A stretch of 57,478 bases of DNA, from positions 1 through 57,478 of the forward strand of contig CALVBW010000015.1 in assembly GCA_944325945.1 (NCBI GenBank). Direction: 5' to 3'. Source of the DNA: Candidatus Gastranaerophilales bacterium (GTDB lineage Bacteria; Cyanobacteriota; Vampirovibrionia; Gastranaerophilales; Gastranaerophilaceae). A model generated the notes under the pieces. That model was not told the DNA's origin. It worked only from the letters and a program-made list of their open reading frames with translations, and searched no databases. The position numbers and the translations under genes were made by a program. Of this stretch, positions 1-7,433 are shown in pieces (within the stretch, counting starts at the first letter, position 1; each line of letters begins with the position of its first letter).

Positions 1-146
1 GAAATTCAGGTGAGGGGTCGGAACCTTTTGCCAATCTTAAACCCCTCACCCGCATTTGTAGCTCACTATGTTCGCACAACTGCGTCCTCTCCCACAAGGG
101 GCGAGGAAAAGTTACCGACAAAAAAGCCGCCTTCACCCTCGCCGAG
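1..146 (+). repeat. G+C-rich interspersed repeat running in frame into the pilin gene
   Basis: Unlike the AT-rich neighbourhood, this stretch is rich in C and G. It carries a CCTCTCCC/GGGCGAGG inverted repeat at 86-106, the same type as the hairpin at 2347-2370. The reading frame of the downstream pilin stays open through the whole segment back to base 3 without an ATG, GTG or TTG. It encodes a first copy of AAFTLAE at 126-146. The segment may be an intergenic repeat or the coding 5' part of a gene that begins outside the window. Confidence 0.5.
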
Positions 147-164
147 TGTGCTACGCACGTTGAC

Positions 165-914
165 ATGTCGGACAATATTCGTCGTGCTGCGTTTACCCTC
201 GCTGAGGTTTTAATAACCATCGCCATAATCGGGATAGTAGCAGCAATGACAATTCCTACTTTGATTTCAAAATATCAAAAACGTGAATTCGGAACAAGAC
301 TCGCTCAGACATACAGTACATTATCAAATGCGGTTAAAATGGCGCAGGTTGAATATGGTGATGTATCGCGCTGGGGATATCAATCTCTATATGGCTCATC
401 TGTTGATACTTCAAATTGGCTTGATGCACAAAAAGAATATACAGTAAATTTTACGGAGAAGTTCTTTTTGCCTTACCTGCGTGTTGCAAAAAATTACGGA
501 TTTGTCCAAAGTAAAGATGCAGGTTATCCGGAATATACAACAAAAGACGGCAGAATATATTTTAGTAATTACACATCCCGTTATATTGTTGAATTAAATA
601 ATGGTATAACTCTGTTTTTTGCTTATAACGGTGGTAGAGACTCAAATGATGAAACTAAGTTTGTTTTTTCAACCCCGATTATCTTTGTTGATGTAAATGC
701 TAAAAAAGGACCTAATGTTCTGGGACGCGATTTGTTTATGTTCCAGGTATCTGCAATTCAAAACAAGTTAGTGCCGTATGGTTACGAAAAATCACGCAGT
801 GTTTTGTATGATTTATGCAGGGAAAATCCTGCAGGTAGTATATATGATGCCCTTGCGTGTGCAGCTCTTATACAACTTGACGGCTGGAAAATTACCGATG
901 ATTATCCGTGGTAA
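165..914 (+). CDS. Type IV pilin-like / pseudopilin protein
   Basis: Secreted filament subunit or pseudopilin (249 aa). The N-terminus has a class III prepilin signal: a short basic leader (SDNIRR), cleavage expected at A|FTLAE with the conserved Glu at mature position 5, then about 20 hydrophobic residues (VLITIAIIGIVAAMTIP). Family knowledge says such proteins are processed by PilD and assembled by type IV pilus or type II secretion machinery. The rest is a variable globular domain. ATG 165 has no Shine-Dalgarno sequence, and the frame is open far upstream with a second AAFTLAE exactly 20 codons earlier, so the true start is uncertain and may lie outside the window. No other pilus genes are adjacent. 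Confidence 0.8.
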   Translation: MSDNIRRAAFTLAEVLITIAIIGIVAAMTIPTLISKYQKREFGTRLAQTYSTLSNAVKMAQVEYGDVSRWGYQSLYGSSVDTSNWLDAQKEYTVNFTEKFFLPYLRVAKNYGFVQSKDAGYPEYTTKDGRIYFSNYTSRYIVELNNGITLFFAYNGGRDSNDETKFVFSTPIIFVDVNAKKGPNVLGRDLFMFQVSAIQNKLVPYGYEKSRSVLYDLCRENPAGSIYDALACAALIQLDGWKITDDYPW

Positions 915-1084
915 TAAGTGTAAAGTTGCCTCTATTTAGTTTTGTAAAAAATCGGCGAAATTCCTGTTAAAACTGTTATATAAGCGGGTTTTCAGGGAAT
1001 AATAATAGTACCAGAGAGTGTTATTCCCCACCCCACTCTATAAACAAAAAGGTATCCAGTTACTTTAATTGATGAGGTAAAGCT

Positions 1085-2329
1085 ATGGATACTATATTGT
1101 TGTGCAATGATAAGCGGATTTTGAACGTCTTTGGTATAGCTGTAAACTTTATAATTGTTATGGCTTTAGCTGCGGCACAATCAGCATTCTTACCTATTAT
1201 GGCGCGTGATATGCTTGCAAACGTTCCTGTTCTTGATACCGGTCAAAAATCTATTGAGATTATGCGCGAGGTCAAGGATGAGGTTAAGTCAAGGAATTTT
1301 GACGAAGAAGTCCGGCAAAAATATCCTAATGCGTTGATAGCCGACATAGACAGCGGGGTAAAGCATATTAAAATGACAAAATACTATGACGGCAGGCCGG
1401 TGAAGATTAATGTTGTTGAAGTAAATCCCGAACTTGCAAAAGACTATACCCTCACCCCTGCACTTGCATCTGATACACTTTCAAATAAAAGCACAATTAC
1501 ATCAATTGCCAAAAACACAAATTCAATAATCGCATTAAACGGTACATATTTCAAACCCCAGACGGGTGTTCCGCTCGGAACTTTAATGATTAATGAAAAA
1601 TTGTACACAGGTCCCATCTACGACAGGGTAGCTATGGGGATTTTTGATGACGGTTATGATATCGCAAGAGTACAATTGAATGCATCTTTCGGCACCGGAA
1701 AAAATACGGTTAAAGTTGATAACGTAAATCAGCCGAGAATGCTTTCGACATATGTTCTGGCATATACCCCTGATTGGGGTAACCTCGCAGCACCCACTCC
1801 TAAATATGGCCTGCAAATCGCCGTTTCTGATAACAAAATAACGCAAATTTCCACATCACGTCTTAACATTCCAAAAGACGGCTATGTAATTGCAGGCCCT
1901 TCTTCTATTTTGGGTGAATTTAAAGTTGGCGACAGGGTAAAACTTGATTTGAATACAATTCCTGAATGGAAAAATGTTAAACACATCATAAGCGGCGGTC
2001 CGTATCTTGTAAAAAATAACGAAGTTTTTGTTGATATGACTGCACAAAAGCTCGGCGCAATCGGCGGCAAAAATCCGAGAAGCGCAATCGGCTACACTGC
2101 GGATAATCACTTAATTCTCGTTGCTGTTGACGGACGTGAAGGGAGTTCAGTCGGTCTGACCTTAATGCAGCTTGCCAATTTTATGAAATCAGCAGGATGT
2201 GTTAATGCAATGAACCTTGACGGCGGCGGCTCTACTGTTATGTATGTCAACGGCAAAGTGGTTAATAATCCGCAGGTGAAAGGCGGCATTGCGCTTTCCA
2301 ACGCAATTGTTTTGACGAAAAAGAGTTGA
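1085..2329 (+). CDS. Phosphodiester glycosidase (NAGPA) family exported protein
   Basis: 414 aa. A single hydrophobic segment at about residues 17-38 should anchor or export the protein. The C-terminal two thirds match the NAGPA/phosphodiester glycosidase fold: a GTYF motif (ALNGTYF), ISGGPYLV, the RSAIGY motif and the signature NLDGGGSTVMYVNG near the C-terminus. Family members hydrolyse phosphodiester-linked sugars, or act on cell-wall polymers and exopolysaccharide in bacteria. The substrate cannot be read from sequence. The start is supported by a GAGGT Shine-Dalgarno sequence 7 bases before ATG. It is followed by a repeat-rich gap, so it is probably monocistronic. Confidence 0.85.
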   Translation: MDTILLCNDKRILNVFGIAVNFIIVMALAAAQSAFLPIMARDMLANVPVLDTGQKSIEIMREVKDEVKSRNFDEEVRQKYPNALIADIDSGVKHIKMTKYYDGRPVKINVVEVNPELAKDYTLTPALASDTLSNKSTITSIAKNTNSIIALNGTYFKPQTGVPLGTLMINEKLYTGPIYDRVAMGIFDDGYDIARVQLNASFGTGKNTVKVDNVNQPRMLSTYVLAYTPDWGNLAAPTPKYGLQIAVSDNKITQISTSRLNIPKDGYVIAGPSSILGEFKVGDRVKLDLNTIPEWKNVKHIISGGPYLVKNNEVFVDMTAQKLGAIGGKNPRSAIGYTADNHLILVAVDGREGSSVGLTLMQLANFMKSAGCVNAMNLDGGGSTVMYVNGKVVNNPQVKGGIALSNAIVLTKKS

Positions 2330-2346
2330 TTGAGCTCCCCACCCTT

Positions 2347-2370
2347 CCCCTCCCCCTCAAGGGGAGAGGG
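2347..2370. repeat. CCCTC/GAGGG hairpin of an interspersed repeat
   Basis: An inverted repeat of C-rich and G-rich arms around CAA lies 17 bases after the glycosidase stop codon. It has no T-run, so it is not a classic terminator. It resembles the C-rich hairpin at 86-106, suggesting a dispersed repeat family. Confidence 0.5.
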
Positions 2371-2387
2371 TGACGAAGGCAGGGCAA

Positions 2388-2485
2388 CACCTTTGACTTT
2401 TGTCAACCTATAAACGTCATCCCGCACTGCCTGAGGCAGGACAGCACCTTTGACTTTTGTCAACCTACAAACGTCATCCCGCACT
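2388..2485. repeat. Two 41-bp direct repeats, period 57 bp
   Basis: A 41-bp unit at 2388-2428 recurs at 2445-2485 with one mismatch (TATAAACG versus TACAAACG). Each unit ends in GTCATCCCGCACT. The second is followed by TGTTGCGGGAT, which closes a palindrome (ATCCCGCA...TGCGGGAT). The 16-bp spacer (GCCTGAGGCAGGACAG) is also palindromic. This is typical of a dispersed extragenic palindromic element. No gene lies in 2330-2558. Confidence 0.85.
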
Positions 2486-2558
2486 TGTTGCGGGATCTGA
2501 TTACTGTTCCCTCTCCCTAACGGTCATGGGCAAATCTTGAAACTTTGCAGCACACTAT

Positions 2559-2975
2559 CTAGTATCTTCTGACGTTCTGGTCGATTATGTCGGAGATATA
2601 AGGTATTCTGCTGTATTTCCCCATAAATGAGGTTATTGCAAGATATAAAATTATTGCGTAAATTACCGTCTGAATTAGTGAATAATACCCGAAAACAGGC
2701 GCGTTAAAGAAAAACGTAATCTGTGCCACAAGTGTATTTATAAACGGGATAAAGCTTAAAATATTTAAGATAAATCCCAGCAGATAGCACAACAAAAAAT
2801 ACGCGATTGAGATAAAAATCGACTGAAAAATATGGTACTGCATAAACGGTCTTAGCTGAGCTTTTGTAAAAATACCCAGAATCAGCCAGATAAAGCCCGC
2901 AAACCCCATTGTGATGTAACTTAATGCTGCAACAATACGTTCTATCATAAAAGGTTTTGAACTAAAATCGCTCAT
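2559..2975 (-). CDS. Tic20-family membrane protein
   Basis: 138 aa with four predicted membrane helices (about residues 12-34, 46-70, 76-96, 98-118). The N-terminal RIVAALSYI, the middle LRPFMQYHIFQSIF and the C-terminal GKYSRIPYISDIIDQNV follow the layout of cyanobacterial Tic20/Ycf60 proteins, which end in a GKYAEIPxISDA-like motif. In plastids Tic20 forms part of the inner-envelope protein channel; the bacterial role is unknown. The ATG overlaps the stop of the upstream TPR gene by one base (TAATG), so the two are translationally coupled. DUF4870-like small membrane proteins are the main alternative. Confidence 0.7.
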   Translation of the reverse strand: MSDFSSKPFMIERIVAALSYITMGFAGFIWLILGIFTKAQLRPFMQYHIFQSIFISIAYFLLCYLLGFILNILSFIPFINTLVAQITFFFNAPVFGYYSLIQTVIYAIILYLAITSFMGKYSRIPYISDIIDQNVRRY

Positions 2976-4042
2976 TATGCTGTTTGAATCTCTCCCTTGC
3001 GTTTTTTATCAATATATTCATCAAGAACCTGAGTATAAACGAGTCTGTATTCGTCATTTTCCGGTTCAATATTTATTGAAGCTCTGTAAGACGCAATAGC
3101 TTTTTCAATATCACCGTCAAGATAGTGAGCATTACCAAGAAGCATATAAGTTTCAGCATCGTTGGGTTTTGCGTGTAAAGCATCTTTATACATATTCATC
3201 GCCAAATCTATGCGGTTGTAGTTAGTATAAAGGTTTGCAAGCAGTACGTAAGCGTTTTTCTCATCAGGATTTAGTTTTATTGCGCGTTTGTACATTTCTT
3301 CAGCCATATTGTATTCTTTAAATTCGGAAAGCGCAATTGCATAACAAATGTAAGCCTTGTAGTTATCGCCTTCCATTGTAAGCGCTTTTTCAAAATAGCT
3401 GTATGCCTGTTCGCGCTGTTTCATAAGCGTCAAAGTATTACCGATACAGATTGCAACAACTTTGTTGTCAGGGTTAAGCGCAAAAACTTTTTTGTAAAGC
3501 TCCAGTGCAGTTTCGTAATCATAAAGTTTAAAGCAGACATTACCCATATCAATCAACGCCGTGAGGTTTTCAGGGTCAAGCGAAAGTGCTTTTTCGTAGT
3601 ATGCTTTTGATTCAACGTAATCTTCAAAATCCGCATACAAAAGCGCAATAGCGTTGTAGATTTCAGGATTAGTAGAATTCAAATCAATTGCGCGGTTGTA
3701 GTAAAAAAGTGCTTTCGGAAAATTTTTCCATTCTGCAAAAACATTACCGATATTGAAATAAATCAGGAAGTTTTTCGGGTTAATTTCCAGTGCCTTATTG
3801 TAGTAAGAGAGTGATTTTCTGAAATCTTTTTCATAGAACCACATAGTCCCCATACCGACTAATGCCTGAATATCATCGGGATGAATAGCAAGTAAGCTTT
3901 CCAAAACCGACATAACCTTGTCGTAATTTTCTTCCTGCATGTATAATTCTGCAAGTTTATGGTAACCTGCCGCGTTTTGCGGATCTTTTGCCATTTCCAT
4001 AATGGCTTCGTTAATTTGTTTATCTAATTCTGCTCTGTCCAT
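2975..4042 (-). CDS. Tetratricopeptide repeat protein
   Basis: 355 aa made almost wholly of nine consecutive 34-residue TPR units in perfect register (about residues 25-330), each ending in a [P/S]-x-[D/N] turn such as NPKN, DPEN, NPDN. There is no signal peptide or other domain. TPR arrays are protein-interaction scaffolds. One-base coupling to the Tic20-like membrane protein suggests a shared complex, by inference only. A short, highly charged C-terminal tail (KKRKGE) follows the array. The start is at ATG 4042; the AATAAG-type repeat lies downstream of rsfS between the two operons. Confidence 0.85.
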   Translation of the reverse strand: MDRAELDKQINEAIMEMAKDPQNAAGYHKLAELYMQEENYDKVMSVLESLLAIHPDDIQALVGMGTMWFYEKDFRKSLSYYNKALEINPKNFLIYFNIGNVFAEWKNFPKALFYYNRAIDLNSTNPEIYNAIALLYADFEDYVESKAYYEKALSLDPENLTALIDMGNVCFKLYDYETALELYKKVFALNPDNKVVAICIGNTLTLMKQREQAYSYFEKALTMEGDNYKAYICYAIALSEFKEYNMAEEMYKRAIKLNPDEKNAYVLLANLYTNYNRIDLAMNMYKDALHAKPNDAETYMLLGNAHYLDGDIEKAIASYRASINIEPENDEYRLVYTQVLDEYIDKKRKGEIQTA

Positions 4043-4093
4043 GCTTTTTATTTTATCCTATTTTTCACGTTTTGTAAAATTGTGTAGAAAAGT

Positions 4094-4228
4094 TAAGTGA
4101 ATAAGGGAATAGGTAAATAAGGAAATAAGTGTTATATTAGAGCAATCTTGGAAAAATCCCGCACAGATTAATCTATGATACAACTTATTCCCCTATTCCC
4201 ATATTTACTTATTTACTTATACTCACTA
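4094..4228. repeat. AATAAG-armed inverted-repeat element, copy A
   Basis: The left arm is made of AATAAG/AATAGG units, followed by GTGTTATAT. A core contains AATCCCGCACAGATTAAT. Then come GATACAACTTATT and a right arm that is the approximate reverse complement of the left. The right end runs into rsfS: it provides the last codons (-SEYK) and the stop. Copy B at 34165-34297 has the same order of parts, and an internally deleted copy lies at 33404-33455. Confidence 0.8.
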
Positions 4229-4605
4229 TACTCCTCGGATTCAGCCATCCAGACGTCTTCCGGAATACTGAATGCGTGGCTCCAGAATTTTTCGATAGCA
4301 TAAGTTTCGCGCTCATCCTTGTGGAGAATATGCACGATTACATCGCCGTAATCCAGAAGATTCCACCTGTTTTTCAGGTCATTTTCCATTCTGACGGGCG
4401 AGCGTTCAAAGTGTTTTTTAATCATTTCTTTAACGTTCTGCATCAAGGATTTAACCTGAGTCGGCGAATCTGCCGACGCGATTACAAAATAATCTCCGAG
4501 AGATGAGATATTACTTATGTTAAGTATAGAAATATTGCTTGCTAATTTGTCGTCAAGCACGCGCGCAATAACACATGCCAGTTTTTTTGAATCAACTTCT
4601 GCCAC
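4213..4605 (-). CDS. rsfS: Ribosomal silencing factor RsfS (Iojap)
   Basis: 130 aa. RsfS binds ribosomal protein uL14 on the 50S subunit and blocks subunit joining when nutrients are scarce. The sequence shows the family features: DYFVIASADSPTQVKSL, the GDVIVHI strand and the FW region with LDYGDV. Length is normal. It starts 10 bases after the rpiB stop, so the pair is an operon. The last four codons and stop fall inside the AATAAG repeat element, so the natural C-terminus may have been changed by insertion. Confidence 0.93.
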   Translation of the reverse strand: MAEVDSKKLACVIARVLDDKLASNISILNISNISSLGDYFVIASADSPTQVKSLMQNVKEMIKKHFERSPVRMENDLKNRWNLLDYGDVIVHILHKDERETYAIEKFWSHAFSIPEDVWMAESEEYSEYK

Positions 4606-4615
4606 TTTGTCCCTC

Positions 4616-5050
4616 TTATTCTATCAAATCCACTCTGCGCTTGTGGCGTCCGCCTTCAAAGCCGGATTTAAGCCAGACGTCTACAATATCAAGCGCTAAA
4701 TGTTCGCCTATAACTCTTTCTCCGAGGCAGAGAATATTTGCGTTATTGTGTGCTCTGGAAACTCTTGCGGAATATGTATCTCCGCAAAGAGCAGCTCTGA
4801 TTCCGCGGATTTTGTTTGCTGCGATTGACATGCCGATACCGGTTCCGCAAACAAGGATTCCTCTATCCACCTGCCCTGAAACCACAAGTTCCGCAACATC
4901 GCGTGCTATAAGCGGATAATCACAAGCCTCGGGTGTGTGGGTTCCGACGTCAACGTATTCAATGTTGCGTGCTTCAAGATATTCAATAATCTTTTGTTTG
5001 TAATTGAACCCGCCATGATCGCTTCCTATTGCTACCTTTAAATGATCCAT
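4616..5050 (-). CDS. rpiB: Ribose-5-phosphate isomerase B
   Basis: 144 aa. It interconverts ribose 5-phosphate and ribulose 5-phosphate in the non-oxidative pentose phosphate pathway. RpiB/LacAB hallmarks are present: GSDHGGF at the N-terminus, DVG, DYP, the catalytic-Cys motif VCGTGIGMSIAANK, and the C-terminal FEGGRHKRRV. Length is normal. A Shine-Dalgarno sequence (AAGGGAG) precedes ATG. It heads the rpiB-rsfS transcription unit. Confidence 0.95.
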   Translation of the reverse strand: MDHLKVAIGSDHGGFNYKQKIIEYLEARNIEYVDVGTHTPEACDYPLIARDVAELVVSGQVDRGILVCGTGIGMSIAANKIRGIRAALCGDTYSARVSRAHNNANILCLGERVIGEHLALDIVDVWLKSGFEGGRHKRRVDLIE

Positions 5051-5109
5051 AACTACTCCCTTTTATTATTCATAAAACAATTTTAACATATTTTATGATT
5101 AAAGGCAAT

Positions 5110-5133
5110 AAAAAAGCCCCGTAGGGCTTTTTT
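5110..5133 (-). terminator. Intrinsic terminator, bidirectional
   Basis: A stem AAAAAAGCCC-CGTA-GGGCTTTTTT lies just downstream of the minus-strand gene at 5147-6250. Both strands end in a T-run. Confidence 0.9.
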
Positions 5134-5146
5134 ATGTGTTATTGTT

Positions 5147-6250
5147 TTATATTATTCCACTCCAGCCTCCGATTATCGGATCAGGTGAAATATCATATTT
5201 CGTATTTTGTGAGTTTGTACTGCTGGTGGCATTACTTTTTGTATTTTCGCTCAGGTAACTGTTTGCAACAAGCCATTCTTTATTTGGTAAATCAAGCTTA
5301 GACCAGTCGGCATTTTCTTTAACAGTGCCGTCGGAATTGAATACACTTGGATTCATTTTAATTATTTGTGCAACAAGCTGCTGCGGATCCATCGGCGTGT
5401 TGTATTTACCGCCGACTATATTCAGGTGATGTTGTAATACGGCATCTGCAGTTTTGCAATCTTTGTAATCTTCGCCGCCAAGCGATTCACTTGTTTTATA
5501 CCCGAAAGCTGTTGTATTTGCATCAACACGTTCCCAGGCTGCTTCTGGTATATTGCTGTCGGATGCTCCTGCCGGTGTTCTAGAACCTTTGTCAGCACCT
5601 GTAGCAGGAGTTGTCGTGGTTGTAGTAGTTGTTGTTTGGGAACTGCCTTGTTCTTTCAAAGCATCAATTTCGCTTTGCAAGTCTTCTATTTGATCTGATT
5701 TTTCCTGTAATTCCTGCGATAATCTTTTTATTTCTGCAAGTTCTTCTGCGTCAGATGTGGCACGATCGCTCGGTTTCGTTGTTCCAAGAATTGCGTCACG
5801 AACTTCTTCATATGTACCTGTTTTAATTTCGCCGCCGTCTTCACCGGTTCTGTATGCTGTATAGGTACCGTCATTGTTTTGTATAACTTTACACCCCATG
5901 TCTGTTGCTATTTTGGTAAGATTAGTCAAAGAAGTGTCCTGCGGTGTTGTTTGCGGGGTTCCTGCCGTACCTATGGCAGGATATGTTCCTCCTCCGCCTC
6001 CAAAGCCGCAGTACATCATAGGACTATTATACATCCCGCCATACATACCCATGTTATATGAAGACATACCGGGTCTCGCAAATAAACCACCAAGCACCGA
6101 GTTAAGTGCCTGCAACCCGAATATACCCCACAACAGCCCGTTACCGCCTCCGCAATGATGATGCGCGCCACGGTCTACATTTATGTAATTGTTCTCTATG
6201 ATTGTTGTTCGCGGTTTGGCCATCCAGGGTCTGTAAAGTCCGTGTACCAT
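5147..6250 (-). CDS. Orphan protein with hydrophobic N-terminus, coiled coil and LysM-like C-terminus
   Basis: 367 aa, function not recognised. In order: an N-terminal NYINV motif; a Gly-rich hydrophobic stretch (about 35-60, LLWGIFGLQALNSVLGGLF); a conserved 40-residue module (about 110-150, MGCKVIQNNDGTYTAYRTG); a coiled coil (about 165-198); a Thr tract; and a C-terminal region (about 265-325, LQHHLNIVGGKYNTP...) that looks LysM-like. It is paralogous to the next gene upstream (6349-7302), sharing the NYINV, WGIFGL and DGTYTAY modules in the same order. Its promoter-proximal element (6276-6296) is identical over 21 bases to that of the paralogue. Shine-Dalgarno sequence AGAGAGG. A surface role is a guess. 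Confidence 0.75.
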   Translation of the reverse strand: MVHGLYRPWMAKPRTTIIENNYINVDRGAHHHCGGGNGLLWGIFGLQALNSVLGGLFARPGMSSYNMGMYGGMYNSPMMYCGFGGGGGTYPAIGTAGTPQTTPQDTSLTNLTKIATDMGCKVIQNNDGTYTAYRTGEDGGEIKTGTYEEVRDAILGTTKPSDRATSDAEELAEIKRLSQELQEKSDQIEDLQSEIDALKEQGSSQTTTTTTTTTPATGADKGSRTPAGASDSNIPEAAWERVDANTTAFGYKTSESLGGEDYKDCKTADAVLQHHLNIVGGKYNTPMDPQQLVAQIIKMNPSVFNSDGTVKENADWSKLDLPNKEWLVANSYLSENTKSNATSSTNSQNTKYDISPDPIIGGWSGII

Positions 6251-6275
6251 TTTTATACCTCTCTGGTTATATTAT

Positions 6276-6296
6276 CTTATATATATAAAGTATATA
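6276..6296 (-). promoter_or_regulatory. Shared ACTTTATATATATAAG promoter-like element (copy 1)
   Basis: Read on the minus strand this is TATATACTTTATATATATAAG. It ends 25 bases before ATG 6250 and is identical to the element at 7322-7342. Close variants precede the genes at 27747, 34071 and 43239. The position fits a -10 region with a short leader. Confidence 0.65.
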
Positions 6297-6348
6297 TTAG
6301 ATATATAATTGTCTTTTTTAATACGTTTATTTACATTTGTTTACAATG

Positions 6349-7302
6349 TTATTCTTCGTTCTGAGCATCAATCAGAGCATTTTTAGCTGCGATAGCATCT
6401 GCTTCAGTATCATATGCTTGGCCTATTCGTTGACCGTTTTCAGTCACGTACCATTTGTCACCGACTTGAGTAACTTTTGCGCTCCAGTGACTTGCTTTCA
6501 CAAAACTATAATTATCCGGTGTTACTGCCTGATTTTCATGATCACCTTTGAGTGAAATTTTTTGACCATTGACGGTTAAAGTGTCAGGTAAATCAACAAG
6601 GTCACCGACTTTGAAGAATACACCTTCACGAGCAAGTTTCATTGCGTCAGCGCCTTCTGCTCCTGAGTTTGCTGCGGCAAGTGCTAATGCTACGTCTTTT
6701 GCGCTTACCCCATCAGGTATATCGTATTTTGCAGATACAATATTAAACCATGTATACCCTTTTTTGATATCTAAAGTTGTGCTGCCTTCATCGTGATCAA
6801 TGCCATATTCTTTCAGATCGCCCTTTACCTTTACTTCAGGGTCAGTATCAGTATCCATATCTGAATCAGTATCAGTATCAATATCCGAATCAGAGTCGGA
6901 GTCGATTGTATCTTTTTTATTCTTTAGAAGTATTTCTAAAACGTATTTGTAATCTCCTGTAATAGGTAACCCTTCACCGGGTTTGTATGCGGTGAAATTC
7001 CCATCACTGTTTTTGATTACTTCATAACCAAAATCTTTACCTACTTTTTTCAGGTTATTAAATTCGGTATCGTCTTTTGGCGGTTCTTGTTTTGCAGGTA
7101 ATGTCCCCGCAGCTTTACCGCTTCCGAATATATCAAATATACCGTTAAAGAGTGTTGTGGCTGCATTTAATCCGAAAAATGCCCATGCCAGCCCCATACC
7201 GCTGCTTTGTTTAACTGTAGGCTGCTGTACATTTATGTAACGATTTATCGTCACATTCTGTACCGGTTGTCTTTTAAATGTCATTACATTTCTGATTGCC
7301 AT
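6349..7302 (-). CDS. Orphan protein, paralogue of the neighbour, with Asp/Ser/Thr repeat linker and LysM-like domain
   Basis: 317 aa, function not recognised. The order mirrors the 5147-6250 product: a basic start, INRYINV, a hydrophobic stretch (about 37-60, LAWAFFGLNAATTLFNGIF), a module near 85-125 (FGYEVIKNSDGNFTAYKPG), and an acidic (S/T)D repeat linker (about 137-160). A LysM-like domain follows (about 178-245, GYTWFNIVSAKYDIP...VGDLVDLP), then a small C-terminal repeat with WYV. The linker is encoded by a hexanucleotide-like tract at about 6838-6906. Shine-Dalgarno sequence AGGAG. Tandem paralogy and identical promoter elements indicate gene duplication. Confidence 0.75.
   Translation of the reverse strand: MAIRNVMTFKRQPVQNVTINRYINVQQPTVKQSSGMGLAWAFFGLNAATTLFNGIFDIFGSGKAAGTLPAKQEPPKDDTEFNNLKKVGKDFGYEVIKNSDGNFTAYKPGEGLPITGDYKYVLEILLKNKKDTIDSDSDSDIDTDTDSDMDTDTDPEVKVKGDLKEYGIDHDEGSTTLDIKKGYTWFNIVSAKYDIPDGVSAKDVALALAAANSGAEGADAMKLAREGVFFKVGDLVDLPDTLTVNGQKISLKGDHENQAVTPDNYSFVKASHWSAKVTQVGDKWYVTENGQRIGQAYDTEADAIAAKNALIDAQNEE
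6838..6906. repeat. Hexanucleotide TCAGTA-like coding tract
   Basis: On the plus strand, imperfect six-base units TCAGTA, TCCATA, TCTGAA, TCAATA, TCCGAA run through the orphan gene. They encode alternating Asp with Ser or Thr. Because the unit is a multiple of three, changes in copy number would alter linker length without shifting the frame. Confidence 0.7.
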
Positions 7303-7321
7303 ACAGTTCTCCTGATTTAAA

Positions 7322-7342
7322 CTTATATATATAAAGTATATA
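7322..7342 (-). promoter_or_regulatory. Shared ACTTTATATATATAAG promoter-like element (copy 2)
   Basis: Identical over 21 bases to 6276-6296. It ends 19 bases upstream of ATG 7302 and precedes an AGGAG ribosome-binding site. It is the cleanest copy of the five-member set. Confidence 0.65.
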
Positions 7343-7433
7343 TAAATTATATAATTGCTAAAATAATGAACCGGATGTTACATATCTTAACATTTCATTC
7401 TCCGTCCCTGTTAATATATTATGCCCGAAAAAG

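Noticed and set aside
2388-2485. CRISPR-like repeat pair
   Set aside because: Only two units with a palindromic 16-base spacer and no cas genes; a dispersed extragenic palindrome explains it better.
5147-7302. Insertion sequence or phage proteins
   Set aside because: No DDE, HUH or integrase motifs and no terminal inverted repeats; the two genes are paralogous orphans with their own promoters.
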